From NCBI GenBank assembly GCA_025062095.1, contig JANXAZ010000007.1, positions 1-64,000 on the forward strand: a stretch of DNA of 64,000 nucleotides, written 5' to 3'. The stretch is from Geminicoccaceae bacterium (GTDB lineage: Bacteria; Pseudomonadota; Alphaproteobacteria; Geminicoccales; Geminicoccaceae). The notes under the pieces were generated by a model that did no database searches, had not been told where the DNA came from, and saw only the letters and a program-made list of their open reading frames with translations. The position numbers and the translations under genes were made by a program. Positions 18,995-26,623 of this stretch are shown here, one piece after another (position 1 is the stretch's first letter; each line of letters starts with the position of its first letter).

Positions 18995-19294
18995 TCACAG
19001 GGTCGGCGCCTTGGGCAGGATCTGCTCGACCTCGGGATGCGGGCGGGCGATGATGTGCGCCGCGGCGAGGCCGTCGCCGACCCGCTCGCAGGCGTCCGCC
19101 CCGGCGCGCACGGCGGCGTTCACCGCGCCGGTCTCGCCGCGGACCATCACCGTGACGTAGCCGCCGCCCACGAACTGGCGGCAGATCAGCCGCACCTCCG
19201 AGGCCTTGGTCATGGCGTCGGCGGCCTCGATCGCCGGGACGAGCCCGCGCGTCTCGATCATGCCGAGAGCGATGCCGGTCTTCTCGTTGGTCAT
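18995..19294 (-). CDS. csoS1A: Carboxysome shell hexamer protein CsoS1
   Basis: This 99-aa BMC-H shell protein has only the conserved core, MTNEKTGIALGMIETRG to HPEVEQILPKAPTL. It is expected to be a main facet component and, like other CsoS1 hexamers, to have a small positively lined pore allowing bicarbonate and RuBP to pass. The start at 19294 gives MTNEKTG, the usual beginning. It lies 65 bp after csoS4B, across a perfect stem-loop, and 45 bp before csoS1B. The letter A or C cannot be decided from sequence; only two csoS1 genes exist here, not the three of Halothiobacillus. Confidence 0.95.
   Translation of the reverse strand: MTNEKTGIALGMIETRGLVPAIEAADAMTKASEVRLICRQFVGGGYVTVMVRGETGAVNAAVRAGADACERVGDGLAAAHIIARPHPEVEQILPKAPTL
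19008..19288. repeat. Tandem direct repeat, csoS1A copy
   Basis: Second copy of the 281-bp repeat, 280 of 281 bases identical to 18660-18940. Recent duplication or ongoing gene conversion is inferred. Confidence 0.95.
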
Positions 19295-19329
19295 GGTCGG
19301 TTTCTCCGCTCCGATTCGTTCCTCCGACA

Positions 19330-19351
19330 CCGGCGGTCCCGAGACCGCCGG
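19330..19351 (-). promoter_or_regulatory. Stem-loop between csoS4B and csoS1A
   Basis: A perfect 9-bp stem, CCGGCGGTC with a 4-nt loop and GACCGCCGG, lies 8 bp after the csoS4B stop and 35 bp before the csoS1A start. No T-run follows. Halothiobacillus is known to raise csoS1 expression relative to upstream genes, so a processing or stabilising role is plausible. Confidence 0.6.
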
Positions 19352-19359
19352 CGCCTCGA

Positions 19360-19620
19360 TCACTTTCGCCACTCTTCCTCGCTCCAATGGTCGATGATGC
19401 CGCCGATCGTGAGATCGGTGGTCACCCGCGGGTCGCCGGCGGCGATCCGCGCCGCCGAATAGCCGATGCTGATCACGTAATCGCCCGGCTTGCAGCCGAT
19501 CGGATCGACCGCGACGTCCAATTCGCCCTTGGCGTCGACGAGGACCTTGAGCTTCTTGGCCTGCAGCGTGCCCAGGCGCTTGGTGGTCACGAGATCGCGC
19601 ACGACGCGATGGATCTGCAT
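19360..19620 (-). CDS. csoS4B: Carboxysome vertex pentamer protein CsoS4B
   Basis: This 86-aa BMC-P (EutN/CcmL-type) protein forms the pentamers that cap the twelve shell vertices. Visible family features are MQIHRVVRDLVTTKRLGTLQ, VLVDAKGELDVAVDPIGCKPGD (split here for brevity at the conserved VDPIGCKPGDYV) and LTIGGIIDHWSEEEW. It ends the block of overlapping genes: its ATG shares one base with the stop of csoS4A (TGATG). After it comes the stem-loop before csoS1A. Vertex proteins are needed in very small numbers, which fits a position before an expression boundary. Confidence 0.94.
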   Translation of the reverse strand: MQIHRVVRDLVTTKRLGTLQAKKLKVLVDAKGELDVAVDPIGCKPGDYVISIGYSAARIAAGDPRVTTDLTIGGIIDHWSEEEWRK

Positions 19621-19904
19621 CAGGCGAGCTCCTTGGCGCGCGCCGGGGCGGTGCTGGGCGTTTCGTCCCAATAGTCGATGATCCCGACGATGGTCAGATC
19701 GCTCGGGTAATCCTTGTGACCGGCGGCGTCTTTGGCCGCCGAACTGCCGACCGCGATCACCCAGTCGCCGGGCTTGCAGCCCACGGGATCGACGGCGACC
19801 TGGCGCCCGCCGCCGCGTTCGCGCACCACGAGCAGACGGCGGTTCTCGAGCTGGCTGATGCGCGCGGTGGCGACCAGAGTTCGTTCGACCTGGAAGATCT
19901 TCAT
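19620..19904 (-). CDS. csoS4A: Carboxysome vertex pentamer protein CsoS4A
   Basis: This 94-aa BMC-P protein is the paralogue of CsoS4B. It has MKIFQVERTLVATARISQLE, the strong signature VAVDPVGCKPGDWVIAVGSS, and DLTIVGIIDYWDE near the end. A short unstructured tail (TPSTAPARAKELA) follows. Its start overlaps the csoSCA stop by ATGA at 19901-19904 and its stop overlaps the csoS4B start, so the two pentamer genes and csoSCA should be translated in a coupled way. Confidence 0.94.
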   Translation of the reverse strand: MKIFQVERTLVATARISQLENRRLLVVRERGGGRQVAVDPVGCKPGDWVIAVGSSAAKDAAGHKDYPSDLTIVGIIDYWDETPSTAPARAKELA

Positions 19905-21451
19905 GGAATCCTTCCCTCCGCGCCGCAACGAAGGCCGGAATTCGGCGTCTCGTCTCGGTTGAGGAATCGCAACGGTCCGCCCGCGGCGGAGCGGATCGCC
20001 GCCTCGACCACGAGCCGGCAGGGGCTCGCACCCGACGCGAAGCGCCGTTCGAGCGCCGCCCGCATCTGGAACGCGCGCCGCGCGGCCCGATGGTCCGCGC
20101 CGGGAAGCGCGGCATCGAAGCTCTGCACGACGAGCACCGGCACGGCGAAGCCGAGCGGAGCCAGCCGCGCGGCGAGCAGGCGGATGCCCACGGCGAGATC
20201 CGCCTCGCCCTCTTCGATCGAGCGCATCTGCGCTTGGAACGCGAGGTTGCGCAGCTGCACGTCGTCGACGGGATCGCCCACCAGGATCAGGCGCTCCCCG
20301 TGACCGCGATCCGGATAAGCACCGCCGAAGCGCGCCGCGACCGCCTCGACCTGGGCGATGTTGTTCTTGAGCAGATAGCCGCAGAACCAGCGCATGCCCT
20401 CGGTCGCCGGATCGTCGGGAGGAACGCCGATCACGGCCGCGACCCGGCGGCGGATCTCGTCTTTCGCTTCCTCGCGGGAGAGCGCGCGGGTGCGAGCGTG
20501 GAGCTCGAGGCTGGAGACGAAGCGGTCGAGGAGCATGCGTCCGGCGGCATCGGGCACGTGGACCCGGACGGCATCGGTGTCGGTGTCGACCCCGGCGAGC
20601 AGGATCGCCGGCCGCACCGCCTCGCCGTAGCGCCGCGCCACGCCTTCGGCGAAATCCTGGAGGCGCTCGAGAAGGGCCGCCGCCGCGCGACGATCGTCGC
20701 TGCCGTGCGCGGCGCAGCCCTCGTGCTCGGGATCGAGACTGGAGAAATGGTAGACCCCGAGGGCGAGATAGCGCGTGGGCTCGCTCGCCGGATTGGGCCG
20801 CCCTTCGCGCCAACGCGCGAGCTCGACGCGCTCGAAGCGGGCGATCGCTTCCTCGACGTCGAACAGCGCTCCGGCGAAGGACTTGCGGGCGACGACGATC
20901 GCGGGCGGGACGCGCAGGACGTGGTCGAGAAGGCCCCCGAGCCGACCGTCGGCGCAGGTCGCGACGTCGACCGCGTGGAAGCCGAAGCGACGGATCACCT
21001 CCGCGACCGGCTCGCCTTCCTCGACCGCCGGCGGCCGGGCGGAGCGCTCGACCAGGCGGGCGAAGGTGCGCAGCACGAGCCGCGCGTGCAGATCCGCCAT
21101 GTCCAGAGGCGCGTTCCAGACCGCGCGCAACAGCGCGGGCTCCAGCCGGACACCGAGGAGCGTCGCGAGTTCGGCCGCGGCGCGCTCGGGGAAGCCGGGC
21201 TCGAACTGGCGCGGGGCGAGGGCGACGAGCGCGGGCTCGATCGCCGCGAAGGCGGCCTCGATCTCCCGGGCGCGGTCGGCGAGCGCGCGCGTGATCGCCG
21301 GCTCGGCCAAGGGATGCCCACTCGCGGAAGCGTGAAGAGGAGGCCGCGCCCCGTAGGAGCCGCCGGTCCGCGCCGGTGCGGCCGCGCGGGGCGGACGGAG
21401 CCGGCTCCTGCCGAGATCGCCGGGCCGGCGGAGGGCGATCGGCACGCTCAT
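19901..21451 (-). CDS. csoSCA: Carboxysomal beta-type carbonic anhydrase CsoSCA
   Basis: This 516-aa enzyme (formerly CsoS3) converts bicarbonate to CO2 inside the carboxysome. The zinc site matches the characterised Halothiobacillus enzyme in spacing: C166, H235 and C246, with the D168/R170 pair in CADGRLGG next to the metal. H-to-C spacing of 11 and C-to-H spacing of 69 are the same as in that protein. The N-terminal region (about 1-45) is Pro/Arg-rich and probably disordered; in other species this segment binds Rubisco. The C-terminal domain is the defective duplicate of the fold. The start at 21451 gives MSVPIALRR and overlaps the csoS2 stop by ATGA. Confidence 0.95.
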   Translation of the reverse strand: MSVPIALRRPGDLGRSRLRPPRAAAPARTGGSYGARPPLHASASGHPLAEPAITRALADRAREIEAAFAAIEPALVALAPRQFEPGFPERAAAELATLLGVRLEPALLRAVWNAPLDMADLHARLVLRTFARLVERSARPPAVEEGEPVAEVIRRFGFHAVDVATCADGRLGGLLDHVLRVPPAIVVARKSFAGALFDVEEAIARFERVELARWREGRPNPASEPTRYLALGVYHFSSLDPEHEGCAAHGSDDRRAAAALLERLQDFAEGVARRYGEAVRPAILLAGVDTDTDAVRVHVPDAAGRMLLDRFVSSLELHARTRALSREEAKDEIRRRVAAVIGVPPDDPATEGMRWFCGYLLKNNIAQVEAVAARFGGAYPDRGHGERLILVGDPVDDVQLRNLAFQAQMRSIEEGEADLAVGIRLLAARLAPLGFAVPVLVVQSFDAALPGADHRAARRAFQMRAALERRFASGASPCRLVVEAAIRSAAGGPLRFLNRDETPNSGLRCGAEGRIP

Positions 21452-23412
21452 CCCTGGGCGCCGCCGGAGAGGGTGACGACGGCCGCCGACTTCGGCGTCC
21501 AACCGATCACGCCGGTGACCAGCTTGCGCGGCGGCTCGTCCTTGCCCTTGCCCTTGAAGACCGAGCTGTGCGCGAAGGGCTTGCGCTCGCCGCCGCGCTC
21601 GGACGGATTGCGCGCCGCGGCGCTCGTTCCTTCGGTGCCGGTGACGCGCGGATCGTCGCGCCAGGCGTCACCGGTGATCCGGGCACCCCGGGTTCCGCCC
21701 TCGCCGGTGACGCGCGGACGTTCGGTTTCGCGGTGCCCGGGATTGCTCGAGAGGACGAGCCGTGGGCGGAAACCGAAGTCGACGTGGCCGGTGACCTTGC
21801 CCTCGCCGAGCGAGAAGGAACCGGTGATCTTCGGTCGCCGCGCGGCTCGCGCTTCGGCCTCGAGCAACGCCCGGCGCTGCGGCGAGAGGACGGAGAACCC
21901 CTCGGTGGCGACGGGCGGATTCTCCCCCGCGGGCGCCGGCAGGGCCGGGACCTCGTAATAGGGAGTGCCGGTCACCGGGCGGTCGGCGCCGCGCTCGAGC
22001 CCGCTCACCCGCTCGAGATCGCCGAGCGGCACGTCGCCGGTGATCCGAACCCGGCCGTTGCGCAGGATGCGCTGGGCCAGGGCGTGGCCGGCCTGCGGCG
22101 TGCACCAACGGACGACCGAGCCGACGCCCTGGTACGGCGTGCCGGTGACGGGGCTGCAGGTGCCGGCCTCGGTCCCGGTGACGAGGTCCTCTTGCTCGAA
22201 CTCGGGGCCGGTCACCCGCTGCCCGCGCCAGGTGAGGGCCTCGCGCACCTTGCCGCCGGTGACGGGATCGGGCCGTTCGGAACCGGCCGCATCCGCGTCC
22301 GGATCGCAAGCGAGCACCGCGCGCGCCGGCGCGAGATACTGGGTGCCGGTGAGGGCGCGGCAGGAGCCCGGCTCGTCGCCCGTCACCCGCGGGCTGCGAC
22401 CGACCGCCGTGCCGGTGATCGGCTGCCCGCCGACGGTGACCTCGATCGGGCGTCCGCGATCGCGCGCCCGCGAGCCCACCCATCGCGCCGAGCGCCCGAG
22501 ATTGGTGCCGAAGACGGAATGGCCGTGCGGGTTCGCCTGGCGCTGGAACTGGGCCAGGGCGAGCCCCGCCGTTTCGCGCCGCGGGGTGAGATCGTCGCTC
22601 GGCCGCGGATCGACCTCGCCGGTGATGCGGATCCGCTCGCCGGCTTCGTCGCCGGTGATCGGAACGCGGCTCCGCACGAGCGTGCCGGAGACGACGAGGC
22701 CGCCTTCGGTGCGCGCCAGGCCGACCTTCGGCGCGGCGCTCCCGGTCGTCGCGCCCTCTTCGGGACCGATGTAGGGCGTTCCGGTGATCGGCTTCGCGAG
22801 CCCGGCTTCGACCCCGGTGACCCGGGCGGAATGGCCGATGCGGATCCCGGTCACGCGTTGCCCGCCTTCGGTGGTGACGGCGACGACCTTCGGGGGATAG
22901 ACGAGCGTTGCCGCTCCGCCGTTCGCTACCGCGACCGCACCGCCCTGTCCGTAGCGCGAACGCTCGGCGCGCCGGGCGCGGACGAGGGCGCGGCAGGAGG
23001 GAGAAAGATCGCCCGGCGGGCACGACGAGGACGCGTCTCCGCGCGCGAGCGAAGGCGCGTTCGCCGGCGCCGCCGGGCGGTCGGCTCCCAGGGAGGCGGA
23101 GGAGCCGAAACCGAGCGCCGCCTTGCCGCGGGCGAGCAGCCGACGGCGCAAGAGCGAGGCGTCACGGCCGACCGCGACGGTCGCGCCGCGGGCGGCAAGA
23201 GTCCGCGACGGCGGGTCCGCGGTCGGAGCCGGGGACGAGGAGGAGCGCGGCGCGGCCGCCGGAGCGCCGTCGACGGCGGGCAGGGACGCGTCGCGGAAGC
23301 CGCTGCGCACGCGTTCGCTCGGAGGCGGCAGGGCCCGTTTGCCCTGGGCGAGGGCCCGGCGCCGCGCGAGCGAAGCGGCTCGTCCGACGAGAGCGGTGGC
23401 CGCGCCGTTCAT
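21448..23412 (-). CDS. csoS2: Carboxysome scaffold protein CsoS2
   Basis: This 654-aa disordered scaffold links Rubisco to the shell. The N-terminal region has three Rubisco-binding basic repeats: residues 10-28 (GRAASLARRRALAQGKRAL), 82-100 (GRDASLLRRRLLARGKAAL) and a weaker one at 137-158. The middle region carries about five blocks built on ITG/VTG motifs, such as PITGTPYIG, RVTGDEPGS and PVTGTPYQG. The C-terminal region ends with the conserved peptide LVTGVIGWTPKSAAVVTLSG. Typical CsoS2 proteins have four N-repeats and 700-900 residues, so this one is short. No obvious slippery site for the frameshifting known in Halothiobacillus was noticed. The ATG at 23412 has AAGGGGG upstream. Confidence 0.93.
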   Translation of the reverse strand: MNGAATALVGRAASLARRRALAQGKRALPPPSERVRSGFRDASLPAVDGAPAAAPRSSSSPAPTADPPSRTLAARGATVAVGRDASLLRRRLLARGKAALGFGSSASLGADRPAAPANAPSLARGDASSSCPPGDLSPSCRALVRARRAERSRYGQGGAVAVANGGAATLVYPPKVVAVTTEGGQRVTGIRIGHSARVTGVEAGLAKPITGTPYIGPEEGATTGSAAPKVGLARTEGGLVVSGTLVRSRVPITGDEAGERIRITGEVDPRPSDDLTPRRETAGLALAQFQRQANPHGHSVFGTNLGRSARWVGSRARDRGRPIEVTVGGQPITGTAVGRSPRVTGDEPGSCRALTGTQYLAPARAVLACDPDADAAGSERPDPVTGGKVREALTWRGQRVTGPEFEQEDLVTGTEAGTCSPVTGTPYQGVGSVVRWCTPQAGHALAQRILRNGRVRITGDVPLGDLERVSGLERGADRPVTGTPYYEVPALPAPAGENPPVATEGFSVLSPQRRALLEAEARAARRPKITGSFSLGEGKVTGHVDFGFRPRLVLSSNPGHRETERPRVTGEGGTRGARITGDAWRDDPRVTGTEGTSAAARNPSERGGERKPFAHSSVFKGKGKDEPPRKLVTGVIGWTPKSAAVVTLSGGAQG

Positions 23413-23440
23413 CGGTGGATCCCCCTTCGTCTTCGGTCCT

Positions 23441-23468
23441 CGGCCGGTTTTCGCGCGATCACCGGCCG
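23441..23468 (-). promoter_or_regulatory. Stem-loop at the cbbS stop codon
   Basis: An 8-bp perfect stem (CGGCCGGT / ACCGGCCG) with a 12-nt loop starts inside the last codons of cbbS and has the stop codon at the stem-loop junction. No T-run follows. It separates cbbLS, needed in large amounts, from csoS2. Confidence 0.5.
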
Positions 23469-23797
23469 CCGCGATAGACGACGAACGCGATGCCTTGTGA
23501 CTGCAGGAAGTTGTCGTAACCCACGAGCCGCACGAGATGGCCGGGGTTGGCGCGATGGCAGGCATCGAGCTCGGCCATCACCTTTTCGACCGAATAGACC
23601 CCGAACATCGGCAGCTTCCACATGTACCAATAGGTCAGATGCGCACGCTCGGGCTCGCAATGTTCGATGGCGGGTGTCCAGCCCTGGTTGACCAGATAGG
23701 CGATCTGCTTGGCGATGCGCTCGGGCGTCATCGGAGGCAGATAGGAGAAGGTCTCGTACCGCGGCTTGGCGACACCGTAGGCTTGCATCTCGGGCAC
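23459..23797 (-). CDS. cbbS: Rubisco small subunit, form IA
   Basis: This 112-aa subunit caps the L8 core of form I Rubisco. It shows [49 protein letters not shown] and [16 protein letters not shown]. The short loop between the first two strands and the overall length are those of form IA proteins packaged in alpha-carboxysomes. It follows cbbL by 33 bp and precedes csoS2 by 46 bp, with a stem-loop at its stop codon. Confidence 0.97.
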   Translation of the reverse strand: MPEMQAYGVAKPRYETFSYLPPMTPERIAKQIAYLVNQGWTPAIEHCEPERAHLTYWYMWKLPMFGVYSVEKVMAELDACHRANPGHLVRLVGYDNFLQSQGIAFVVYRGGR

Positions 23798-23830
23798 GGC
23801 GACGACTCCAGGTGAATTCGGACGACGGGC

Positions 23831-25252
23831 TCAGCTGCGCTGGACGTCGAGCTTGTCGACCACGTCGAACTCGAACTTGACTTCCTTCCAGGTCTCGAGC
23901 GCGATCGCGAGTTCGGGGCTGTGCTTGGCCGCTTCGAGCAGGATGTCGCGCGCCTCGCGCTCGAGGTTGCGGCCCTGGTTGCGCGCCTCGACGCAGGCCT
24001 CGAGCGCCACTCGATTGGCGTGCGCGCCGGCGGCGTTGCCCCAGGGATGCCCGAGCGTTCCGCCCCCGAACTGGAACACCGCATCGTCGCCGAAGATCGA
24101 AAGGAGCACGGGCATGTGCCAGACGTGGATGCCGCCCGAGGCGACCGGGAACATGCCCGGCATCGAACCCCAGTCCTGCTCGAAGAAGATGCCGCGGGCG
24201 CGGTTCTCGGGGACGTAGGCCTCGCGCATGAGATCGACCCAGCCGAGCGTCGCCTCCCGATCGCCCTCGAGCTTGCCGACGACGGTCCCGGCGTGGAGGT
24301 GGTCGCCGCCGGACAAGCGCAGGCATTTGGCGAGCACGCGGAAGTGGATGCCGTGCAGCGGGTTGCGGTCGATCACCGCGTGCATGGCCCGGTGCACGTG
24401 GAGCAACATCCCGTTCTCGCGACACCAGTTGGCGAGGCCGGTGTGCGCGGTGAACCCCGCCGTCAGGAAGTCGTGCATGATGATGCGCGCGCCGAGCTGC
24501 TTGGCGAATTCGGCACGCTTGTACATCTCTTCGGGGGTCGGGGCGGTGACGTTGAGGTAATGCCCCTTCTTCTCGCCGGTCTCCTCTTCGGCTTTGCGCA
24601 CCGCTTCCATGACGAACTCGAAGCGATGCTGCCAGCGCATGAAGGGCTGGCTGTTGACGTTTTCGTCGTCTTTGGTGAAGTCGAGACCGCCGCGAAGGGC
24701 CTCGTAGACCGCGCGACCGTAGTTCTTGGCGGAAAGACCGAGCTTCGGCTTGATCGTGCAACCGAGCAACGGCCGGCCGTATTTGTTCAGCCGATCGCGT
24801 TCGACCTGGATGCCGTTGGGCGGGCCACCGCAGGTTTTCACGTAAACCAGAGGGAAACGGACGTCCTCGAGGCGGAGGCTGCGCACCGCCTTGAACCCGA
24901 ACACGTTGCCGGCGAGCGAGGTGAGGACGTTGACGACCGATCCCTCTTCGAAGAGATCGAGCGGATAGGCGACATAGGCGTAGAACGCGTTCGGATCGGT
25001 CGGGACCGGCTCGATGCGATAGGCGCGACCCTTGTAGTAATCGAGGTCGGTCAACAGATCGGTCCAGACCGTCGTCCACGTTCCGGTGGACGATTCGGCG
25101 CACACGGCGGCCGCCGCTTCTTCCCGCGACACCCCCGGCTGGGGTACGACCTTGAAGACCGCGAGGAGATCGGTGTCGAGCGGGACGTAATCGGGAACCC
25201 AATAGGTTTTCGCGTAATCTTTCACGCCCGCTTCGTAGGCCTTCGGTGCCAC
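23831..25252 (-). CDS. cbbL: Rubisco large subunit, form IA
   Basis: This 473-aa subunit fixes CO2 onto RuBP. Active-site residues are present: K168 in TIKPKLGLS, the carbamylated lysine K194 with D196 and E197 in [10 protein letters not shown], and the loop-6 [10 protein letters not shown] lysine. [20 protein letters not shown] and the C-terminal end match form IA sequences linked to carboxysomes (subtype IAc) rather than free form IAq or red-type IC. It is the first gene of the cso operon, 137 bp from the divergent cbbR. Two CbbR-like sites lie in that gap. Confidence 0.98.
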   Translation of the reverse strand: MAPKAYEAGVKDYAKTYWVPDYVPLDTDLLAVFKVVPQPGVSREEAAAAVCAESSTGTWTTVWTDLLTDLDYYKGRAYRIEPVPTDPNAFYAYVAYPLDLFEEGSVVNVLTSLAGNVFGFKAVRSLRLEDVRFPLVYVKTCGGPPNGIQVERDRLNKYGRPLLGCTIKPKLGLSAKNYGRAVYEALRGGLDFTKDDENVNSQPFMRWQHRFEFVMEAVRKAEEETGEKKGHYLNVTAPTPEEMYKRAEFAKQLGARIIMHDFLTAGFTAHTGLANWCRENGMLLHVHRAMHAVIDRNPLHGIHFRVLAKCLRLSGGDHLHAGTVVGKLEGDREATLGWVDLMREAYVPENRARGIFFEQDWGSMPGMFPVASGGIHVWHMPVLLSIFGDDAVFQFGGGTLGHPWGNAAGAHANRVALEACVEARNQGRNLEREARDILLEAAKHSPELAIALETWKEVKFEFDVVDKLDVQRS

Positions 25253-25343
25253 GCCGTCCTCCGACCGCTGCTCGGACCGCCCCGCGGGCGGGCCTCGACC
25301 GAACTCGCAGCAGCCGATAGCGCGCGGGCGGGAAAAGGACTAA

Positions 25344-25356
25344 TCAGATGTCGTGA
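25344..25356. promoter_or_regulatory. Candidate CbbR operator, site 1 of cbbR/cbbL gap
   Basis: TCA-GATGTCG-TGA matches TNA-N7-TNA. It is 22 bp, about two helical turns, from a second match, as expected for a LysR tetramer. Confidence 0.5.
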
Positions 25357-25365
25357 CCTCTAACA

Positions 25366-25378
25366 TAAGCCGGTTTTA
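25366..25378. promoter_or_regulatory. Candidate CbbR operator, site 2 of cbbR/cbbL gap
   Basis: TAA-GCCGGTT-TTA matches TNA-N7-TNA on both strands and is close to palindromic. It lies 10 bp upstream of the cbbR ATG, a position suited to autorepression. Confidence 0.5.
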
Positions 25379-25388
25379 TCGATCGACC

Positions 25389-26279
25389 ATGCGCGTAGAG
25401 TTCCGGCAGGTCCGCGTGTTCGAGGCGGTGGCGCGCCACGGCTCGATCACCCGTGCGGCGCGCGAGCTCCACCTCACCCAACCCGCGGTCTCGATGTCCG
25501 TGCGCCAGCTCGAAGAAACCCTCGGCCTGACGCTCGTCGAGCGGATCGGCCGGCGCATCGTTCTCACCCCCGCCGGCCAAGAACTGGCGGATCACGCGCG
25601 CCGCATGGTGCAGGCCGCGGTCGACCTCGAAGCCGCGGCCGAACAGATGCGCGGGCTCGACCGCGGGGTTCTGCGCCTGGCGGTGGTCTCCACCGCCAAT
25701 TATTTCCTGGCTCCGATCCTCGCCGCCTTCCGCCGGCGCCACCCGGGGATCCGGGTCGTGCTGCACGTCGCCAACCGCGACAGCGTGCTCGCCGCGCTCG
25801 AAGCGGGCGAGACCGATCTCGCGGTCACCGGTCAGCCGCCCGAGGACGCCGATCTCGTCGCCCAGCGCTTCAAGGACAATCCGCTCGTCGTCATCGCCCC
25901 GCCCGGGCATCCGCTGTTGGCCCAAGCGCCGGTGTCCCTCGAACGGTTGGTCCGCGAGCCGCTCGTCGTGCGCGAACCCGGCTCGGGCACGCGCGCCGCC
26001 ATGGAGCGGGTCCTGGCGGCGCACGGTCTCGCTTACGAGCCTTCCTGCGTCTTCGCTTCCAACGAGGCGGTCAAACAGGCGGTGCAGGCCGGCCTCGGGC
26101 TGGGCGTGATCTCCGCTCAGACGATCGAGCTCGAGCTCGCGAGCGGAAGGCTCGCGATCCTCGCGGTCGAGAATTTCCCCATCGTGCGCGTGTGGTATCT
26201 CCTCCATCGCGCCCACCGACCCCTGCCGCCGGCGGCGCGCGCCTTCCGCACGATGCTGTTGAGCGAAGCGAGCCGCTGA
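25389..26279 (+). CDS. cbbR: LysR-type regulator CbbR (copy 2)
   Basis: This 296-aa LysR regulator has its helix-turn-helix at residues 19-41 (SITRAARELHLTQPAVSMSV). The effector domain includes LAVVSTANYFLAPILAAFRR and VREPGSGTRAAMERVL, again CbbR-like. It is divergent from cbbL with two operator-like sites between, so it most likely controls the carboxysome operon and itself. The ATG at 25389 is preferred over a GTG 12 codons upstream because that extension overlaps the operators. It is convergent with a small unknown gene 26 bp downstream. Confidence 0.92.
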   Translation: MRVEFRQVRVFEAVARHGSITRAARELHLTQPAVSMSVRQLEETLGLTLVERIGRRIVLTPAGQELADHARRMVQAAVDLEAAAEQMRGLDRGVLRLAVVSTANYFLAPILAAFRRRHPGIRVVLHVANRDSVLAALEAGETDLAVTGQPPEDADLVAQRFKDNPLVVIAPPGHPLLAQAPVSLERLVREPLVVREPGSGTRAAMERVLAAHGLAYEPSCVFASNEAVKQAVQAGLGLGVISAQTIELELASGRLAILAVENFPIVRVWYLLHRAHRPLPPAARAFRTMLLSEASR

Positions 26280-26305
26280 CCGACGGCCGACCGCGAGCGC
26301 GACGA

Positions 26306-26623
26306 TCAGCGGTCGCGCCGGGCGCGCTCGAGCCGGTGGAGCTCGACCACCAGTCGATCGTCGATCTCGCGGATGCGCCGCGCGATCTCCTCGATCCCGG
26401 CGAGCACGGAGTCGCCGGCGGAGGGATCGCCGGGACGGGGCCGCGCGATCCGCGCGACCCAGCGACGGCCGAGCACGCGCTGGACGATCTCGATCGCCCG
26501 CGCCCTCTCGCTCGGATCGCCGCTCGGCGCGCGCAGCCGCTCGGCCTCGGCCTCGAGCTCGAAGAGCATCTCGCGCAGCTGCTCGATCTCGCGCGCGATT
26601 CGTCGTCGCACCGCTTCGTCCAT
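26306..26623 (-). CDS. Small predicted helical protein, unknown
   Basis: I do not recognise this 105-aa protein. It is rich in charged residues and has two likely coiled-coil helices: residues 3-35 (RRRIAREIEQLREMLFELEA) and about 73-103 (VLAGIEEIARRIREIDDRLV). They are joined by a Pro/Gly-containing linker. Leucine and isoleucine spacing supports helix packing, which argues for a real protein. The ATG at 26623 is the first in frame after low-complexity sequence. It is convergent with cbbR and has a gene-free gap upstream, so it is probably monocistronic. Confidence 0.55.
   Translation of the reverse strand: MDEAVRRRIAREIEQLREMLFELEAEAERLRAPSGDPSERARAIEIVQRVLGRRWVARIARPRPGDPSAGDSVLAGIEEIARRIREIDDRLVVELHRLERARRDR

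Noticed and set aside
21448-23412. Programmed ribosomal frameshift in csoS2, as in Halothiobacillus
   Set aside because: No slippery heptamer with a following stem-loop was noticed, and the frame is continuous to the conserved C-terminal peptide. I did not search exhaustively.
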